Assembly: GCA_947502885.1 (NCBI GenBank) | Contig: CANNBP010000002.1 | Span: 62,001-126,000, forward strand | DNA length: 64,000 bases | From: an uncultured Aquimarina sp. | GTDB taxonomy: Bacteria; Bacteroidota; Bacteroidia; Flavobacteriales; Flavobacteriaceae | Direction of reading: 5' to 3' | Shown: positions 10,690-19,933 of the stretch, piece after piece | Position numbering within the stretch: the stretch's first letter is position 1 | Layout: each line of letters begins with the position of its first letter | The notes under the pieces: model-generated | What the model was told of the DNA's origin: nothing | The model's database searches: none | What the model saw: the letters and a program-made list of their open reading frames with translations, nothing else | Position numbers and translations under genes: made by a program

Positions 10690-10697
10690 AATAGGGT

Positions 10698-12059
10698 TTA
10701 GTTATTATTTGGTGTGTTTAAAATCGTTTCTAATTCTGCTTTTTTATTAATTATAGATAGCATAGCATTTAATACTTCATTTTGAGAAGAAAATAACTGT
10801 AATTGTGCTTGTCTTAAATCAAAGCTGGAAGCAAGACCTTCTGTATATTTGATTTGATTTTTATTTTCTATTCTTTCTGCTAGTGTTAAGTTTTTCTTAG
10901 CAGTATCGTAGTTTTCTATAGAAAAAGTGTAATCACTAATTGCAGTATCGTATTTAAGTCGAATTTCTTGCTGTGCACGTTCAAAATCTGTTTTAGACTG
11001 TTCACTTGCTATCTTTGCTTGTTGTGTTCTAGCGCTTCTTTTAAAAGAACTAAAAATTGGAATCTTTAAACTAGCTCCTAAAATAGAAGATTGAAACCAC
11101 CTTTGGTCACTATCTAGAAACGTAAAGGTGTTACTGTTTGCTTGAGTTCCATAATTAACAAAGGCAGATAAAGAAGGTAATGCTCTACTTTTTTCTAATT
11201 TTAACTCTAATCGTCTTTGTTCTGTAAGTAAATGTGCTAATTTATAGTCTACATTTTCTTCAATTACAAAGGGTTTAGAAATAATTGATTGATCAATATT
11301 CTTCATAGCCAGAGTATCCAATGAATCTGTTAATACAACAGAAGAATTGCTGTCAACACCTATTGCAAGTATAAACATTTGCATTGCTATTTTTTCAAGG
11401 CGCTCTGCGTTTTTAAGCTGACTGGTTATCTGTAATAACGTAATTTGTAATTGCTCTACACTCTCCTCTTCTGCAAGACCATTTTCAAAAATCTTTTTAG
11501 TTTCTTCATAGTTTTTTTCAAGTGTACTTACATTTTTGTCAAGAATTTTTAAGCTTTCTTGTGCCACAAGAACACTACCATAAGCATTGATAACACCTTT
11601 ACGAACTTCTAATTGCGTTTTTTGTTCAACATCATTATTGTATTGTAAAAAACTTTTTGCAGCTTCAAGACCAACAAGATAAGAGCCATCAAATATAAGT
11701 TGACTTAATGTTGCCGTGGCAGAAGCTTGTTGTTTAGTACCAAAAACGACAGGTACAAACGTACCAGGTTCACCTCCAGAAAACTCACCAGGAATCAAGC
11801 TTACCGGTTGTTTTAATTGATTTTGATAATCTACAGAAGCATTAAGTTGCGGAAGACCATCTGCGGTTGTCTCCCATTTTCTTTTTAATGCTTTTGCTAC
11901 ATCACGTCTTGCGTTAATTGATTGATAACTGTTTTTTAATGCGAATTCTATCGCTTCGTCCAAAGTAAATGAATACGTTGAAGAATTGACGGGTTGTTGG
12001 GCCAATAGTGTTGTGGTAAATAACCAGGCAAAACAAATGAACCAAGAGATGTTTCTCAT
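10698..12059 (-). CDS. TolC-family outer-membrane efflux channel
   Basis: Outer-membrane exit duct of the tripartite pump, 453 residues. A Sec signal peptide ends near FTTTLLAQQ. The rest shows the two repeated outer-membrane efflux protein halves, each with long amphipathic helices (YSFTLDEAIEFALKNSY at the start of the first; SFDLRQAQLQLFSSQNEVL near the end of the second). It is separated from the upstream tetR gene by 2 bases and from the downstream adaptor by 8. No lipobox is seen, unlike many Pseudomonas OprM-type proteins. Confidence 0.93.
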   Translation of the reverse strand: MRNISWFICFAWLFTTTLLAQQPVNSSTYSFTLDEAIEFALKNSYQSINARRDVAKALKRKWETTADGLPQLNASVDYQNQLKQPVSLIPGEFSGGEPGTFVPVVFGTKQQASATATLSQLIFDGSYLVGLEAAKSFLQYNNDVEQKTQLEVRKGVINAYGSVLVAQESLKILDKNVSTLEKNYEETKKIFENGLAEEESVEQLQITLLQITSQLKNAERLEKIAMQMFILAIGVDSNSSVVLTDSLDTLAMKNIDQSIISKPFVIEENVDYKLAHLLTEQRRLELKLEKSRALPSLSAFVNYGTQANSNTFTFLDSDQRWFQSSILGASLKIPIFSSFKRSARTQQAKIASEQSKTDFERAQQEIRLKYDTAISDYTFSIENYDTAKKNLTLAERIENKNQIKYTEGLASSFDLRQAQLQLFSSQNEVLNAMLSIINKKAELETILNTPNNN

Positions 12060-12061
12060 AT

Positions 12062-12661
12062 TTATTGCTCTTTTATAAGATTATTTAAAATTGTACGTCC
12101 TTTTTCTGTGGTAATACCCAGGATATGGTATTCTAAGTAGTCATCCATTAACTTGGCGATAGGAAACTGTTGATTAGGGAACATTCCTTTATCTTTAATT
12201 CCATTAGTGCCAATAAAATATATGCGTGAAATAAATTCTACATTAATATTTTGTCTGAAGACTCCCTTAGCGATTCCTCGATTAAGATTGTCGACTACAC
12301 ATTCTTGAAATACACCAAATTGCTTACCTTTAAGAATCTCATATATTTTGGGGTAGTATTTTTGAAGTTGATATTGAGGAGCCGTTTTTTCGTTCTTAAG
12401 ATGATGCATAACAAAAGCTTTGATAGCATATAACTCTTCAATTGGGTCGAATTTTTCTTCTAAAATAGAAGTGATGCCGTCACAGATATCACAAAAAATA
12501 TGATCTGTGGTTGCTTCTACAAGTTTTGTTTTGTTCTGAAAGTGGGTGTAAATTGTTTTTTTTGAAATACCCATTTCCGAAGCGAGATCATCCATGGTAA
12601 CGCTTTTAAAACCAAGGTTTAAAAACATATCATTCGCTTTCTCAATTATTTTTTCTTTCAT
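12062..12661 (-). CDS. TetR-family transcriptional regulator of the efflux operon
   Basis: DNA-binding repressor, 199 residues from ATG 12661. A longer in-frame reading (to 12778) would run through the promoter and operator described below and begins with non-TetR sequence, so I reject it. The N-terminal helix-turn-helix is clear: MKEKIIEKANDMFLNLGFKS, then VTMDDLASEMGISKKTIYTHF (about 20-42). The C-terminal helical ligand domain is family-variable. It is the first gene of the operon, with the TolC-like gene 2 bases after its stop. A palindrome covering its promoter suggests autorepression, released by a pump substrate (inference). Confidence 0.93.
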   Translation of the reverse strand: MKEKIIEKANDMFLNLGFKSVTMDDLASEMGISKKTIYTHFQNKTKLVEATTDHIFCDICDGITSILEEKFDPIEELYAIKAFVMHHLKNEKTAPQYQLQKYYPKIYEILKGKQFGVFQECVVDNLNRGIAKGVFRQNINVEFISRIYFIGTNGIKDKGMFPNQQFPIAKLMDDYLEYHILGITTEKGRTILNNLIKEQ

Positions 12662-12684
12662 TATGGGGAAACTTATTTTGATGA

Positions 12685-12714
12685 CAAATGTACAATGGAA
12701 ACTTTGAAAACAAA
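12685..12714 (-). promoter_or_regulatory. Promoter of the tetR-tolC-MFP-RND operon
   Basis: The minus strand carries TTTG (12711-12714) and TACATTTG (12685-12692) separated by 18 bases. This is a full match to the Bacteroidota -33/-7 consensus TTTG and TAnnTTTG. The -7 element ends about 24 bases before the tetR ATG, giving a short leader. Confidence 0.75.
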
Positions 12715-12726
12715 TAAAGTTTCCAT
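12695..12726. promoter_or_regulatory. Palindromic operator, probable TetR site
   Basis: Perfect 11-base arms ATGGAAACTTT and AAAGTTTCCAT with a 10-base spacer. The -33 promoter element lies inside the spacer, and the arm nearest the gene lies between the -33 and -7 elements, so bound repressor would block RNA polymerase. Position directly upstream of a TetR gene makes it the likely autoregulatory site. Confidence 0.78.
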
Positions 12727-12921
12727 GGTTTTGCATTTTTTTAACACAATGATTGAACAGAAATAACCGGATGTTCAAAGAAATAGTAAATGTTAGAGAA
12801 GAGTGTTAAGGCTTGATCAATTCAAGTATATGTTTTCGGGTAATTAAAAGCTCCTTATTGTTGAAATAAAATAACTTCTCTTTTATGAAAGTTTATTTTT
12901 ACTTTAGCACAAAAAAATACA

Positions 12922-13896
12922 GTGCATACAATTCCTGATTATCAAAGTTTTTTTTTGAACTATTTAGCAGAGAAAAACATAAATAAAGAACCACGTAACC
13001 TTTATGAGCCAATATCTTATATCCTAAATCTTGGAGGTAAAAGACTACGGCCAATTTTGGTGTTAATGACATCAGAGATTTTTGGAACCCCTTATGAAAA
13101 GGCTATGGATGCTGCACTAGCTATAGAGATATTTCATAATTTTTCGTTGGTTCATGATGATATTATGGATGATGCTCCACTTAGAAGGGGAGAAAAAACG
13201 GTTCATGAAAAATGGGATATAAATACAGGGATACTTTCTGGAGATGCAATGTTGATTCATGCCTACCAATTGTTTGAAAACTATGAAGGAGATATTTTTA
13301 AAGAGTTAGCTCAGTTGTTTACAAAAACCGCTTTAGAGGTATGTGAAGGACAACAATATGATATAGATTTTGAACTTAGAGACGATGTTACCATCACCGA
13401 GTATATAAAAATGATAGAATTTAAAACTGCAGTTTTGGTGGGTGCTGCAATGAAGATGGGGGCTGTTGTTGCTGGTGCGTCAGAAGATTGTAAGTCATCA
13501 ATTTATAATTTTGGAAGATTGTTGGGAATAGCTTTTCAATTGCAAGATGATTATTTAGATGCATTTGGTGACCCTAAAACGTTTGGTAAGCAGGTAGGAG
13601 GGGATATTATCGAAAATAAAAAGACTATCCTGTATCTTAAAACTCTCGAGTTTGCTAGTGTTGATGAAAAGAAACAGTTAAAAAGTTTATATACACTTAC
13701 TCCTGATGATCCTTCAGAAAAAATCACCGCAATAAAATCCCTTTTTGATTCTACTGGTGCTAAGAACCAAACAAGATTGGAAATCGAAAGATATACCAAT
13801 ATGGCCTTTGATGTATTAGAGGAGCTTTCTATTTCAGAAGATAAAAAAGATGTTCTCCGGTTATTTGGAGAAAATCTTATGAGTAGAAGTGTTTAG
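12922..13896 (+). CDS. Polyprenyl synthetase (trans-isoprenyl diphosphate synthase)
   Basis: Condenses isopentenyl diphosphate with allylic diphosphates to make geranyl/farnesyl/geranylgeranyl-type chains. 324 residues from a GTG start at 12922. First aspartate-rich motif DDIMD at residues 79-83 and second DDYLD at 209-213, with GGKRLRP near 37-43 and a KTA motif near 167. Bulky residues before the first motif set chain length, but I cannot assign the product. It belongs with the mevalonate pathway genes near 21-23 kb, though not in the same operon. A short hairpin after the stop is too weak to call a terminator. Confidence 0.93.
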   Translation: MHTIPDYQSFFLNYLAEKNINKEPRNLYEPISYILNLGGKRLRPILVLMTSEIFGTPYEKAMDAALAIEIFHNFSLVHDDIMDDAPLRRGEKTVHEKWDINTGILSGDAMLIHAYQLFENYEGDIFKELAQLFTKTALEVCEGQQYDIDFELRDDVTITEYIKMIEFKTAVLVGAAMKMGAVVAGASEDCKSSIYNFGRLLGIAFQLQDDYLDAFGDPKTFGKQVGGDIIENKKTILYLKTLEFASVDEKKQLKSLYTLTPDDPSEKITAIKSLFDSTGAKNQTRLEIERYTNMAFDVLEELSISEDKKDVLRLFGENLMSRSV

Positions 13897-13982
13897 TTGG
13901 GTATGCCCAAAAATATAGGACTTTTCAGATTTGATTGCGTTTTACATCTACTTTATAAGTATTGATGTTTTGATTATTGTGA

Positions 13983-14522
13983 TTAGAAAAACACTCTTAC
14001 GAAGGGAGCGTATGCGGTACCATAAATACTTTTGGTATCATCATATAAAAGATCGTATCTAAGTCCAAAAGTTACAGGCCCAGATCTAAAACCGGCACCA
14101 ACAAATAGGGCAGGGTACCAATATTCATCAGTTGTTTTTAGATCATTAATTTCGATTTCTTGGTGAATTCCCATTTCTTCAAATTCTGCAGAAATCTGTA
14201 ATTCATTTATTGGATTGAATAATGTAATGATGCTAGCTCCATAATTCATGCTTTCTACTTCTTGATTTATGCTATTATTTTTTAAGCTGCTATATCCAAA
14301 GTTTAACCCTATTCCACTACTAAACCATTCGTTAAATTCATAAACTGCAGCAGGAGCAATATTTGCATTAAATGTGTTTTCTGAAAACCCAATATTTAGT
14401 CCTCCTCCAAATCTGATATTTGACCAAAAATCATCATATTGTGATGTGGCTCTATTGATGCCAAAAAGTAAGGTTAATAAGAAAATAAAAAGGCTAAGCT
14501 TTGAGATTGGATTTATTTTCAT
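13983..14522 (-). CDS. Small outer-membrane beta-barrel protein
   Basis: 179 residues with a signal peptide (MKINPISKLSLFIFLLTLLF, cleavage near ATSQ). The mature part alternates polar and hydrophobic residues with many aromatic and glycine positions (FGGGLNIGFSENTF, SSGIGLNFGYSSL, FVGAGFRSGPVTFGLRYDLL) and ends in aromatic residues (FVRVFF), as expected of a small 8-strand barrel. Function unknown. It is transcribed divergently from sucA, with about 110 bases between the starts. Nothing in it resembles an enzyme, so any name implying a metabolic role would rest on position only. Confidence 0.75.
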   Translation of the reverse strand: MKINPISKLSLFIFLLTLLFGINRATSQYDDFWSNIRFGGGLNIGFSENTFNANIAPAAVYEFNEWFSSGIGLNFGYSSLKNNSINQEVESMNYGASIITLFNPINELQISAEFEEMGIHQEIEINDLKTTDEYWYPALFVGAGFRSGPVTFGLRYDLLYDDTKSIYGTAYAPFVRVFF

Positions 14523-14586
14523 TGTAAAGAATTATAAAAATATAATAAATATAAACAATTCGATACCTAATATACCGCAATTATTG

Positions 14587-14594
14587 TATTTTTG
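14587..14594 (+). promoter_or_regulatory. Candidate -7 promoter element of sucA
   Basis: TATTTTTG matches TAnnTTTG exactly, 40 bases before the sucA ATG. No convincing -33 element is seen upstream. Confidence 0.4.
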
Positions 14595-14634
14595 TGGCGT
14601 TTTTGTTATTAAAAAGAGGATTGAACACCTACAT

Positions 14635-17409
14635 ATGGATAAATATTCATTTTTGAATGCGGCTAATACCGCATTTTTTGCAGATTTATACGATCAATAT
14701 TTGCAAAACCCAGATAGTGTAGAACCTAGTTGGAGAGCGTTTTTTCAAGGATTTGACTTTGGATTGGAAAGCGGTAACGGGTTAGAAGAAACTGTTTACG
14801 TTGATAATGGATCTCAAGAAACTGTTGCTGTGCCTCAAAATGTTCAGAAAGAGTTTCAAGTTGTTCGCTTGATCGATGGTTATAGAACACGAGGTCATTT
14901 GTATACCAAAACAAACCCTGTACGAGAAAGAAGGAAATATACACCAACACTTGCTTTAGAAAATTTTGGGTTAAGCCAAGCAGATCTTAATACAGTTTTT
15001 AATGCTGGAGAGATTATTGGAATTGGACCAAATACATTAAGTAATATAGTTGTTCATCTTGAGCAAATATATTGTGATTCGGTAGGTATAGAATATATGT
15101 ATATTCGTAATCCTGAAGAAAGAGAATGGATTCAGGCACGAGTTAATTTTAATACGAATAGAACTAAGTTTTCTATTGATCAGAAAAAACATATTCTTAA
15201 AAAATTAAACCAAGCGGTTTCATTCGAAAGTTTTTTGCATACCAAATATGTAGGTCAAAAGCGTTTTTCTCTTGAAGGAGGAGAGTCTTTAATTCCTGCA
15301 TTAGATGCGTTGGTAGAGAAAGCTGCGGATATAGGGGTTAAAGAATTTGTAATGGGGATGGCTCATCGAGGTCGATTGAGTACATTAACTAACATTTTTG
15401 GAAAAAGCCCTAAAGATATTTTTAGTGAATTTGATGGAAAGGATTATGAAGAAGCTGTATTCGATGGTGATGTAAAATATCACTTAGGATGGACCTCTAA
15501 GCGTGAGTCAGATACAGGGAAAGCAATAAATATGAATATTGCTCCTAATCCATCACATTTAGAAACTGTTGGTGCAGTTGTAGAAGGAATTACCAGAGCA
15601 AAACAGGATAGACACTATAAAGACGATATTTCACAAGTTTTACCAATCGTTGTGCATGGCGATGCAGCAATTGCTGGACAAGGTTTGGTTTATGAAATTG
15701 TGCAAATGGCACAGTTAGATGGATACAAGACAGGAGGAACTATACATATTGTTGTTAATAATCAAATTGGATTTACAACAAACTATTTAGATGCTAGATC
15801 CTCTACGTATTGTACCGATATTGGTAAGGTTACTTTGTCACCAGTACTTCATGTAAATTCAGATGATGCTGAAGCTGTTGTGCATGCGGCTAACTTTGCT
15901 TTAGATTTTAGAATGAATTTTGGACGTGATGTTTTTATCGATTTATTAGGATATCGTAAATATGGACACAACGAAGGAGATGAACCTCGTTTTACACAAC
16001 CAAAGCTATACAAAGCCATATCAAAGCATAAAAACCCAAGAGATATTTATGCAGAAAAGCTTGTTGCCGAAGGTGTAATTGATGCTAATTATGTGGCTCA
16101 ATTAGAAAAAGAATACAAGGCGTCACTAGAAGAGGAACTAGAGGATTCTCGAAAACAAGAGAAAACAGTTATTACACCATTTATGGAAGATGAATGGGCA
16201 GGTTTTCATAGAGTTCAAGAAGATCAAATGATGACTGTAGTTGATACAACTTATCCTAAGGATAAACTTACTGAGATTGCAGAAGTAATTACTGCTCTTC
16301 CATCTGATAAAAAGTTTCTTAGAAAAATAGAACGTTTAATTGATCAAAGACGTAAAATGTTTTTTGAAAATGATCAATTAGATTGGGCAATGGGTGAATT
16401 GTTAGCGTATGGTTCGTTGTTAAAAGAAGGCTATGATGTAAGAATGAGTGGTCAGGATGTTGAAAGAGGAACATTTTCTCATAGACATGCAGTAATAAAA
16501 GTAGAAGATAGCGAAGAAGAGGTAGTGCTTCTTAATAACCTTAAAGGTGAACAAGGAGATTTCTATATTTATAATTCTTTGCTTTCAGAATATGGAGTAG
16601 TAGGATTTGATTATGGATATGCTATGGCAAGTCCAAAATCATTAGCGATCTGGGAAGCACAGTTTGGAGACTTTAGTAACGGAGCTCAAATCATGTTGGA
16701 TCAATATATATCTTCTGCAGAGGATAAATGGAAATTACAAAATGGTTTGGTAATGTTATTGCCACATGGTTATGAAGGTCAAGGAGCAGAACATTCATCT
16801 GCAAGAATGGAAAGATATCTGCAGTTATGTGCTAAAGATAATATGTTTGTTGCCGATGTAACGACTCCAGCAAATATGTTTCATTTGTTAAGAAGGCAAA
16901 TGAAAGCAGAATATCGTAAGCCTTTAATTGTGTTTACACCAAAAAGTTTGCTTCGTCATCCAAAAGCGGTTTCATCAGTTGATGAGTTTACAAATGGAAG
17001 CTTTCAAACAATAATTGATGATCCAGAAGCGAAGCAGAAAGATGTAAAAACACTTGTTTTCTGTACCGGTAAATTCTATTATGACTTATTAGAAGAGAAA
17101 GAAAAGTTAGGTAGAAAAGATGTAGCTTTGGTTAGATTAGAACAATTATTTCCTTTGCCATCAGGTCAAATGGATGAGTTGATCAAGAAATATAATGCAA
17201 AGGATGTGGTTTGGGCACAAGAAGAACCTCGTAACATGGGAGCGTTAAGTCATATGATTATGAATTATGATGATGCTAAGACGTTTAGATTTGCAAGTAG
17301 AAGGCCATATGGAGCACCTGCTGCGGGTAGTGCAACAAGGTCTAGAAGAAGGCATCAAGAAGTGATAGATTATGTTTTTGATAAAACAAAAGATAATCAA
17401 AGAAGATAA
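14635..17409 (+). CDS. sucA: 2-oxoglutarate dehydrogenase E1 component
   Basis: Thiamine-diphosphate enzyme that decarboxylates 2-oxoglutarate and passes the succinyl group to the E2 lipoyl arm (TCA cycle). I choose ATG 14635 (MDKYSFLNAANTAFFADLYD), which gives 924 residues, the usual size, and the typical N-terminal E2-binding segment; an upstream in-frame extension overlaps the divergent gene. Diagnostic segments: AHRGRLSTLTNIFGKS near residue 243, VHGDAAIAGQGLVYEIVQ near 340, and the Transket_pyr region with LLPHGYEGQGAEHSSARMER near 705. It is followed after 85 bases by sucB, forming a sucAB operon. No E3 gene is here. Confidence 0.97.
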   Translation: MDKYSFLNAANTAFFADLYDQYLQNPDSVEPSWRAFFQGFDFGLESGNGLEETVYVDNGSQETVAVPQNVQKEFQVVRLIDGYRTRGHLYTKTNPVRERRKYTPTLALENFGLSQADLNTVFNAGEIIGIGPNTLSNIVVHLEQIYCDSVGIEYMYIRNPEEREWIQARVNFNTNRTKFSIDQKKHILKKLNQAVSFESFLHTKYVGQKRFSLEGGESLIPALDALVEKAADIGVKEFVMGMAHRGRLSTLTNIFGKSPKDIFSEFDGKDYEEAVFDGDVKYHLGWTSKRESDTGKAINMNIAPNPSHLETVGAVVEGITRAKQDRHYKDDISQVLPIVVHGDAAIAGQGLVYEIVQMAQLDGYKTGGTIHIVVNNQIGFTTNYLDARSSTYCTDIGKVTLSPVLHVNSDDAEAVVHAANFALDFRMNFGRDVFIDLLGYRKYGHNEGDEPRFTQPKLYKAISKHKNPRDIYAEKLVAEGVIDANYVAQLEKEYKASLEEELEDSRKQEKTVITPFMEDEWAGFHRVQEDQMMTVVDTTYPKDKLTEIAEVITALPSDKKFLRKIERLIDQRRKMFFENDQLDWAMGELLAYGSLLKEGYDVRMSGQDVERGTFSHRHAVIKVEDSEEEVVLLNNLKGEQGDFYIYNSLLSEYGVVGFDYGYAMASPKSLAIWEAQFGDFSNGAQIMLDQYISSAEDKWKLQNGLVMLLPHGYEGQGAEHSSARMERYLQLCAKDNMFVADVTTPANMFHLLRRQMKAEYRKPLIVFTPKSLLRHPKAVSSVDEFTNGSFQTIIDDPEAKQKDVKTLVFCTGKFYYDLLEEKEKLGRKDVALVRLEQLFPLPSGQMDELIKKYNAKDVVWAQEEPRNMGALSHMIMNYDDAKTFRFASRRPYGAPAAGSATRSRRRHQEVIDYVFDKTKDNQRR

Positions 17410-17494
17410 AAAATTAGTAAGTGAAGTCTTGGTGACTTCAATAATATAGAGTTAGAAGTTTCCAAAAGAAATTATAAAGGATAAATTCAGAATT

Positions 17495-18709
17495 ATGGCT
17501 TTAGAAATGAAAGTCCCATCACCGGGAGAATCTATTACAGAAGTAGAAATAGCTCAATGGCTTGTTGAGACTGGTGATTATGTTGAAAAAGATCAAGCGA
17601 TTGCCGAAGTTGATAGTGATAAGGCAACTTTAGAATTACCAGCAGAAGTTAGTGGAGTAATAACGCTGATGGCAGAAGAAGGTGATGCAGTTGCTGTTGG
17701 TCAAGTTGTCTGTTTAATTGATACAGATGCAGCAAAACCAGAAGGTACTACTGCGGCTCCGGCTGTAGAAGCTCCTAAAGCAGAAGAGAAAAAAGAAGAA
17801 CCTAAAGTTGCACCAGCAAAAGCAGAGACTTATGCTACGGGAGCAGCTTCTCCAGCAGCTAAAAAGGTGCTTGCAGAAAGAGGGATTGATGCTTCTCAAG
17901 TAACTGGTACGGGTAGAGATGGTCGTATTACTAAAGCAGATGCAATAGAAGCAAAACCATCATTAGGAAGTCCTGGTTTAGGAAGTAGAGGGGAGTCGAG
18001 AAAGAAACTATCTATGCTTCGTCGTAAGGTGGCTGAGCGTTTGGTTTCTGTTAAAAATGAGACAGCCATGTTGACTACCTTTAATGAGGTCGACATGCAA
18101 CCTATCTTTGATCTTCGTAAAAAACACAAAGAAACTTTTAAGGATAAACATGGAGTTAGTTTAGGCTTTATGTCTTTCTTTACATTGGCTTGTGTGCGTG
18201 CATTAAAAATGTATCCAGCTGTAAACTCAATGATAGATGGTAAAGAAATGATTTCTTATGATTTTCAGGATATTAGTATTGCAGTTTCTGGACCTAAAGG
18301 ATTAATGGTTCCTGTAATTCGTAATGCAGAAAACTTGAGTTTTAGAGGAGTAGAATCTGAGGTAAAGCGATTGGCGATTCGTGCTCGTGATGGTCAAATA
18401 ACTGTCGATGAAATGACTGGAGGTACTTTTACCATTACTAATGGAGGAGTCTTTGGAAGTATGTTATCTACACCAATTATTAACCCACCACAGAGTGCTA
18501 TTTTAGGAATGCACAATATTGTAGAGCGCCCAATCGTAAGAAATGGCGAGATAGTAGTTGCTCCTATAATGTATGTGGCTTTGTCTTATGATCATAGAAT
18601 TATTGATGGTAAAGAATCTGTTGGGTTCCTAGTAGCTGTTAAAGAAGCACTAGAAAATCCAGAAGAATTATTGATGGATAATAACATATTAAAAGCATTA
18701 GAATTATAA
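17495..18709 (+). CDS. sucB: Dihydrolipoyl succinyltransferase, E2 of 2-oxoglutarate dehydrogenase
   Basis: Forms the core of the complex and transfers succinyl groups to CoA. 404 residues. Domains: lipoyl domain (1-76) with the lipoylated Lys43 in [12 protein letters not shown]; an Ala/Pro/Glu/Lys-rich linker; peripheral E3/E1-binding domain (about 113-150, [19 protein letters not shown]); catalytic acetyltransferase domain (about 165-404) with the His-x-x-x-Asp motif at His367 and Asp371 ([11 protein letters not shown]). It follows sucA directly and is closed by a strong terminator. Confidence 0.97.
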   Translation: MALEMKVPSPGESITEVEIAQWLVETGDYVEKDQAIAEVDSDKATLELPAEVSGVITLMAEEGDAVAVGQVVCLIDTDAAKPEGTTAAPAVEAPKAEEKKEEPKVAPAKAETYATGAASPAAKKVLAERGIDASQVTGTGRDGRITKADAIEAKPSLGSPGLGSRGESRKKLSMLRRKVAERLVSVKNETAMLTTFNEVDMQPIFDLRKKHKETFKDKHGVSLGFMSFFTLACVRALKMYPAVNSMIDGKEMISYDFQDISIAVSGPKGLMVPVIRNAENLSFRGVESEVKRLAIRARDGQITVDEMTGGTFTITNGGVFGSMLSTPIINPPQSAILGMHNIVERPIVRNGEIVVAPIMYVALSYDHRIIDGKESVGFLVAVKEALENPEELLMDNNILKALEL

Positions 18710-18733
18710 TAGCTTTTATTGGTTAACATATAT

Positions 18734-18768
18734 AAAGCCTCTGTATTACTACAGAGGCTTTTTTTTGT
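18734..18768 (+). terminator. Rho-independent terminator of sucAB
   Basis: Perfect 12-bp stem, AAAGCCTCTGTA with TACAGAGGCTTT, TTAC loop and a following run of T. It lies 25 bases past the sucB stop. Confidence 0.92.
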
Positions 18769-18943
18769 TTGCACGGGTTGGGGATTTTATTATCATTATC
18801 TAGATTGTTTTGATAAGTAAAGAGTGATTTTTAGATATAAATTATTGTTTTTTAATTGTTTATGTGTTGTTAAAAAAGAGTTGGGAGTAGTGTTGAGCCT
18901 AGATTTTTTGTATCTTAATGGTCTTCACGTAAACCAACTTATT

Positions 18944-19378
18944 ATGAAAAATTCACAATCAATGCTTTTCGTTTTACGATTTGTAACCTTATTTTTTTTG
19001 ATCATTGTTATGTTGTCATCATGTAAAAAAAATGCCAAAGGGGATTTTACAGAGAATGATATTCTGCGTATTCATAAGACACTTGAGTCTTTGGATGTTG
19101 ATGAATATAGAGTTGTGTTGCCTGTTTTTGAAAATGGCAAGGTCGTAGACTCTAAGGTGTATGGTAACCTTCCTATTACCGAAATTCGACAAGTGGCAGT
19201 GTCAAAGGGTATTTCTTATTCCGAAACAGGAAACTTACAAGCCGTTTTTCAAAATTGTAGAGGAGGAGGCGCAGGAAGTCATGTAAATAGTGATTCAGGA
19301 GCAAAAGGTGTAGATGATAGATTGGATCAAATACTTAAGAATATTGATAAAAGTAAGTTTGTTCAGATTAGAAAATAA
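18944..19378 (+). CDS. Putative lipoprotein, first gene of HTTM/SdpB-like cassette
   Basis: 144 residues from ATG 18944, chosen over an upstream in-frame start because it begins a clear lipoprotein signal: a hydrophobic stretch (residues 8-23) ending LSSC, lipobox Cys near residue 27. I do not recognise the mature protein. It holds a short charged region (TENDILRIHKTLESLD), then a C-terminal third with a Cys and a Gly run (FQNCRGGGAGSH), followed by a polar helix rich in Asp and Lys. It starts a tight three-gene cassette with an SdpA/DUF5819-like and an HTTM protein downstream. It could be the substrate or peptide precursor of that pair, or an accessory or immunity lipoprotein; the sequence does not decide. 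Confidence 0.6.
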   Translation: MKNSQSMLFVLRFVTLFFLIIVMLSSCKKNAKGDFTENDILRIHKTLESLDVDEYRVVLPVFENGKVVDSKVYGNLPITEIRQVAVSKGISYSETGNLQAVFQNCRGGGAGSHVNSDSGAKGVDDRLDQILKNIDKSKFVQIRK

Positions 19379-19407
19379 CTTTTATGTAAATCTATTATCA
19401 GTTTTTA

Positions 19408-19899
19408 ATGATTAAAAAAGAGCATGTATATCTAATTCTTGCGTTAGTTCATTTAGGGCTTGTTAATTTGTTTATATGGACAAGTTATGAGGATGAAGAT
19501 TCATCAAAATGGTATTCATGGCTTAGGGTGTATCGGGATTTTTCGGGTTGTTTTAGAGATTACTCATACTTTGCGCCTAATGTAGCAAATGATACGCGTG
19601 CTATTTTTATCACTAAAACAGACAGTGATACGATACAATTCTTACCTTTTAAAGTAGATAATGAGGTTGCTAATATTAGATATAATAATATTATTTCTTC
19701 CGGAATGAGAAACCCTAAAGCACGGGACTTATTTGCAAAATCTTGGGCTACAGCAATATTTGGATATGATAAGTCTATTCATAATGTTACAGTGGTTACA
19801 GAAGCCTATATCGTACCAGCAATGAGTGATTATAAAAAGGGGAAAAGACCGTCATGGGAAATTATTTATGCAGGAAGTTTTGAAAAGCAAGTAGAGTAA
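19408..19899 (+). CDS. SdpA/DUF5819-like membrane-anchored protein
   Basis: 163 residues with one N-terminal transmembrane helix (about 6-26, VYLILALVHLGLVNLFIW) and an extracytoplasmic domain. After the helix comes CFRDYSYFAPNVANDTRAIF, which resembles the F-[AS]-P-N segment that follows the anchor in SdpA/DUF5819 proteins. These families sit beside HTTM/SdpB proteins, and the size matches Bacillus subtilis SdpA (about 158 residues). The HTTM gene follows 34 bases later. In B. subtilis, SdpA and SdpB are needed to mature the SdpC cannibalism toxin; whether that role holds here is inference. Assignment is from recalled family pattern and context, not a search. Confidence 0.55.
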   Translation: MIKKEHVYLILALVHLGLVNLFIWTSYEDEDSSKWYSWLRVYRDFSGCFRDYSYFAPNVANDTRAIFITKTDSDTIQFLPFKVDNEVANIRYNNIISSGMRNPKARDLFAKSWATAIFGYDKSIHNVTVVTEAYIVPAMSDYKKGKRPSWEIIYAGSFEKQVE

Positions 19900-19933
19900 G
19901 CAATAAAGAAGATAATTGAATCATTTCAGGATT

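Noticed and set aside
12662..12778. N-terminal extension of the TetR regulator
   Set aside because: It would read through the promoter and operator and has no similarity to TetR N-termini; ATG 12661 begins the helix-turn-helix domain directly.
13897..13910. Hairpin TTGGG-TATG-CCCAA after the polyprenyl synthase gene as a terminator
   Set aside because: The stem is only five base pairs and is followed by A rather than T residues.
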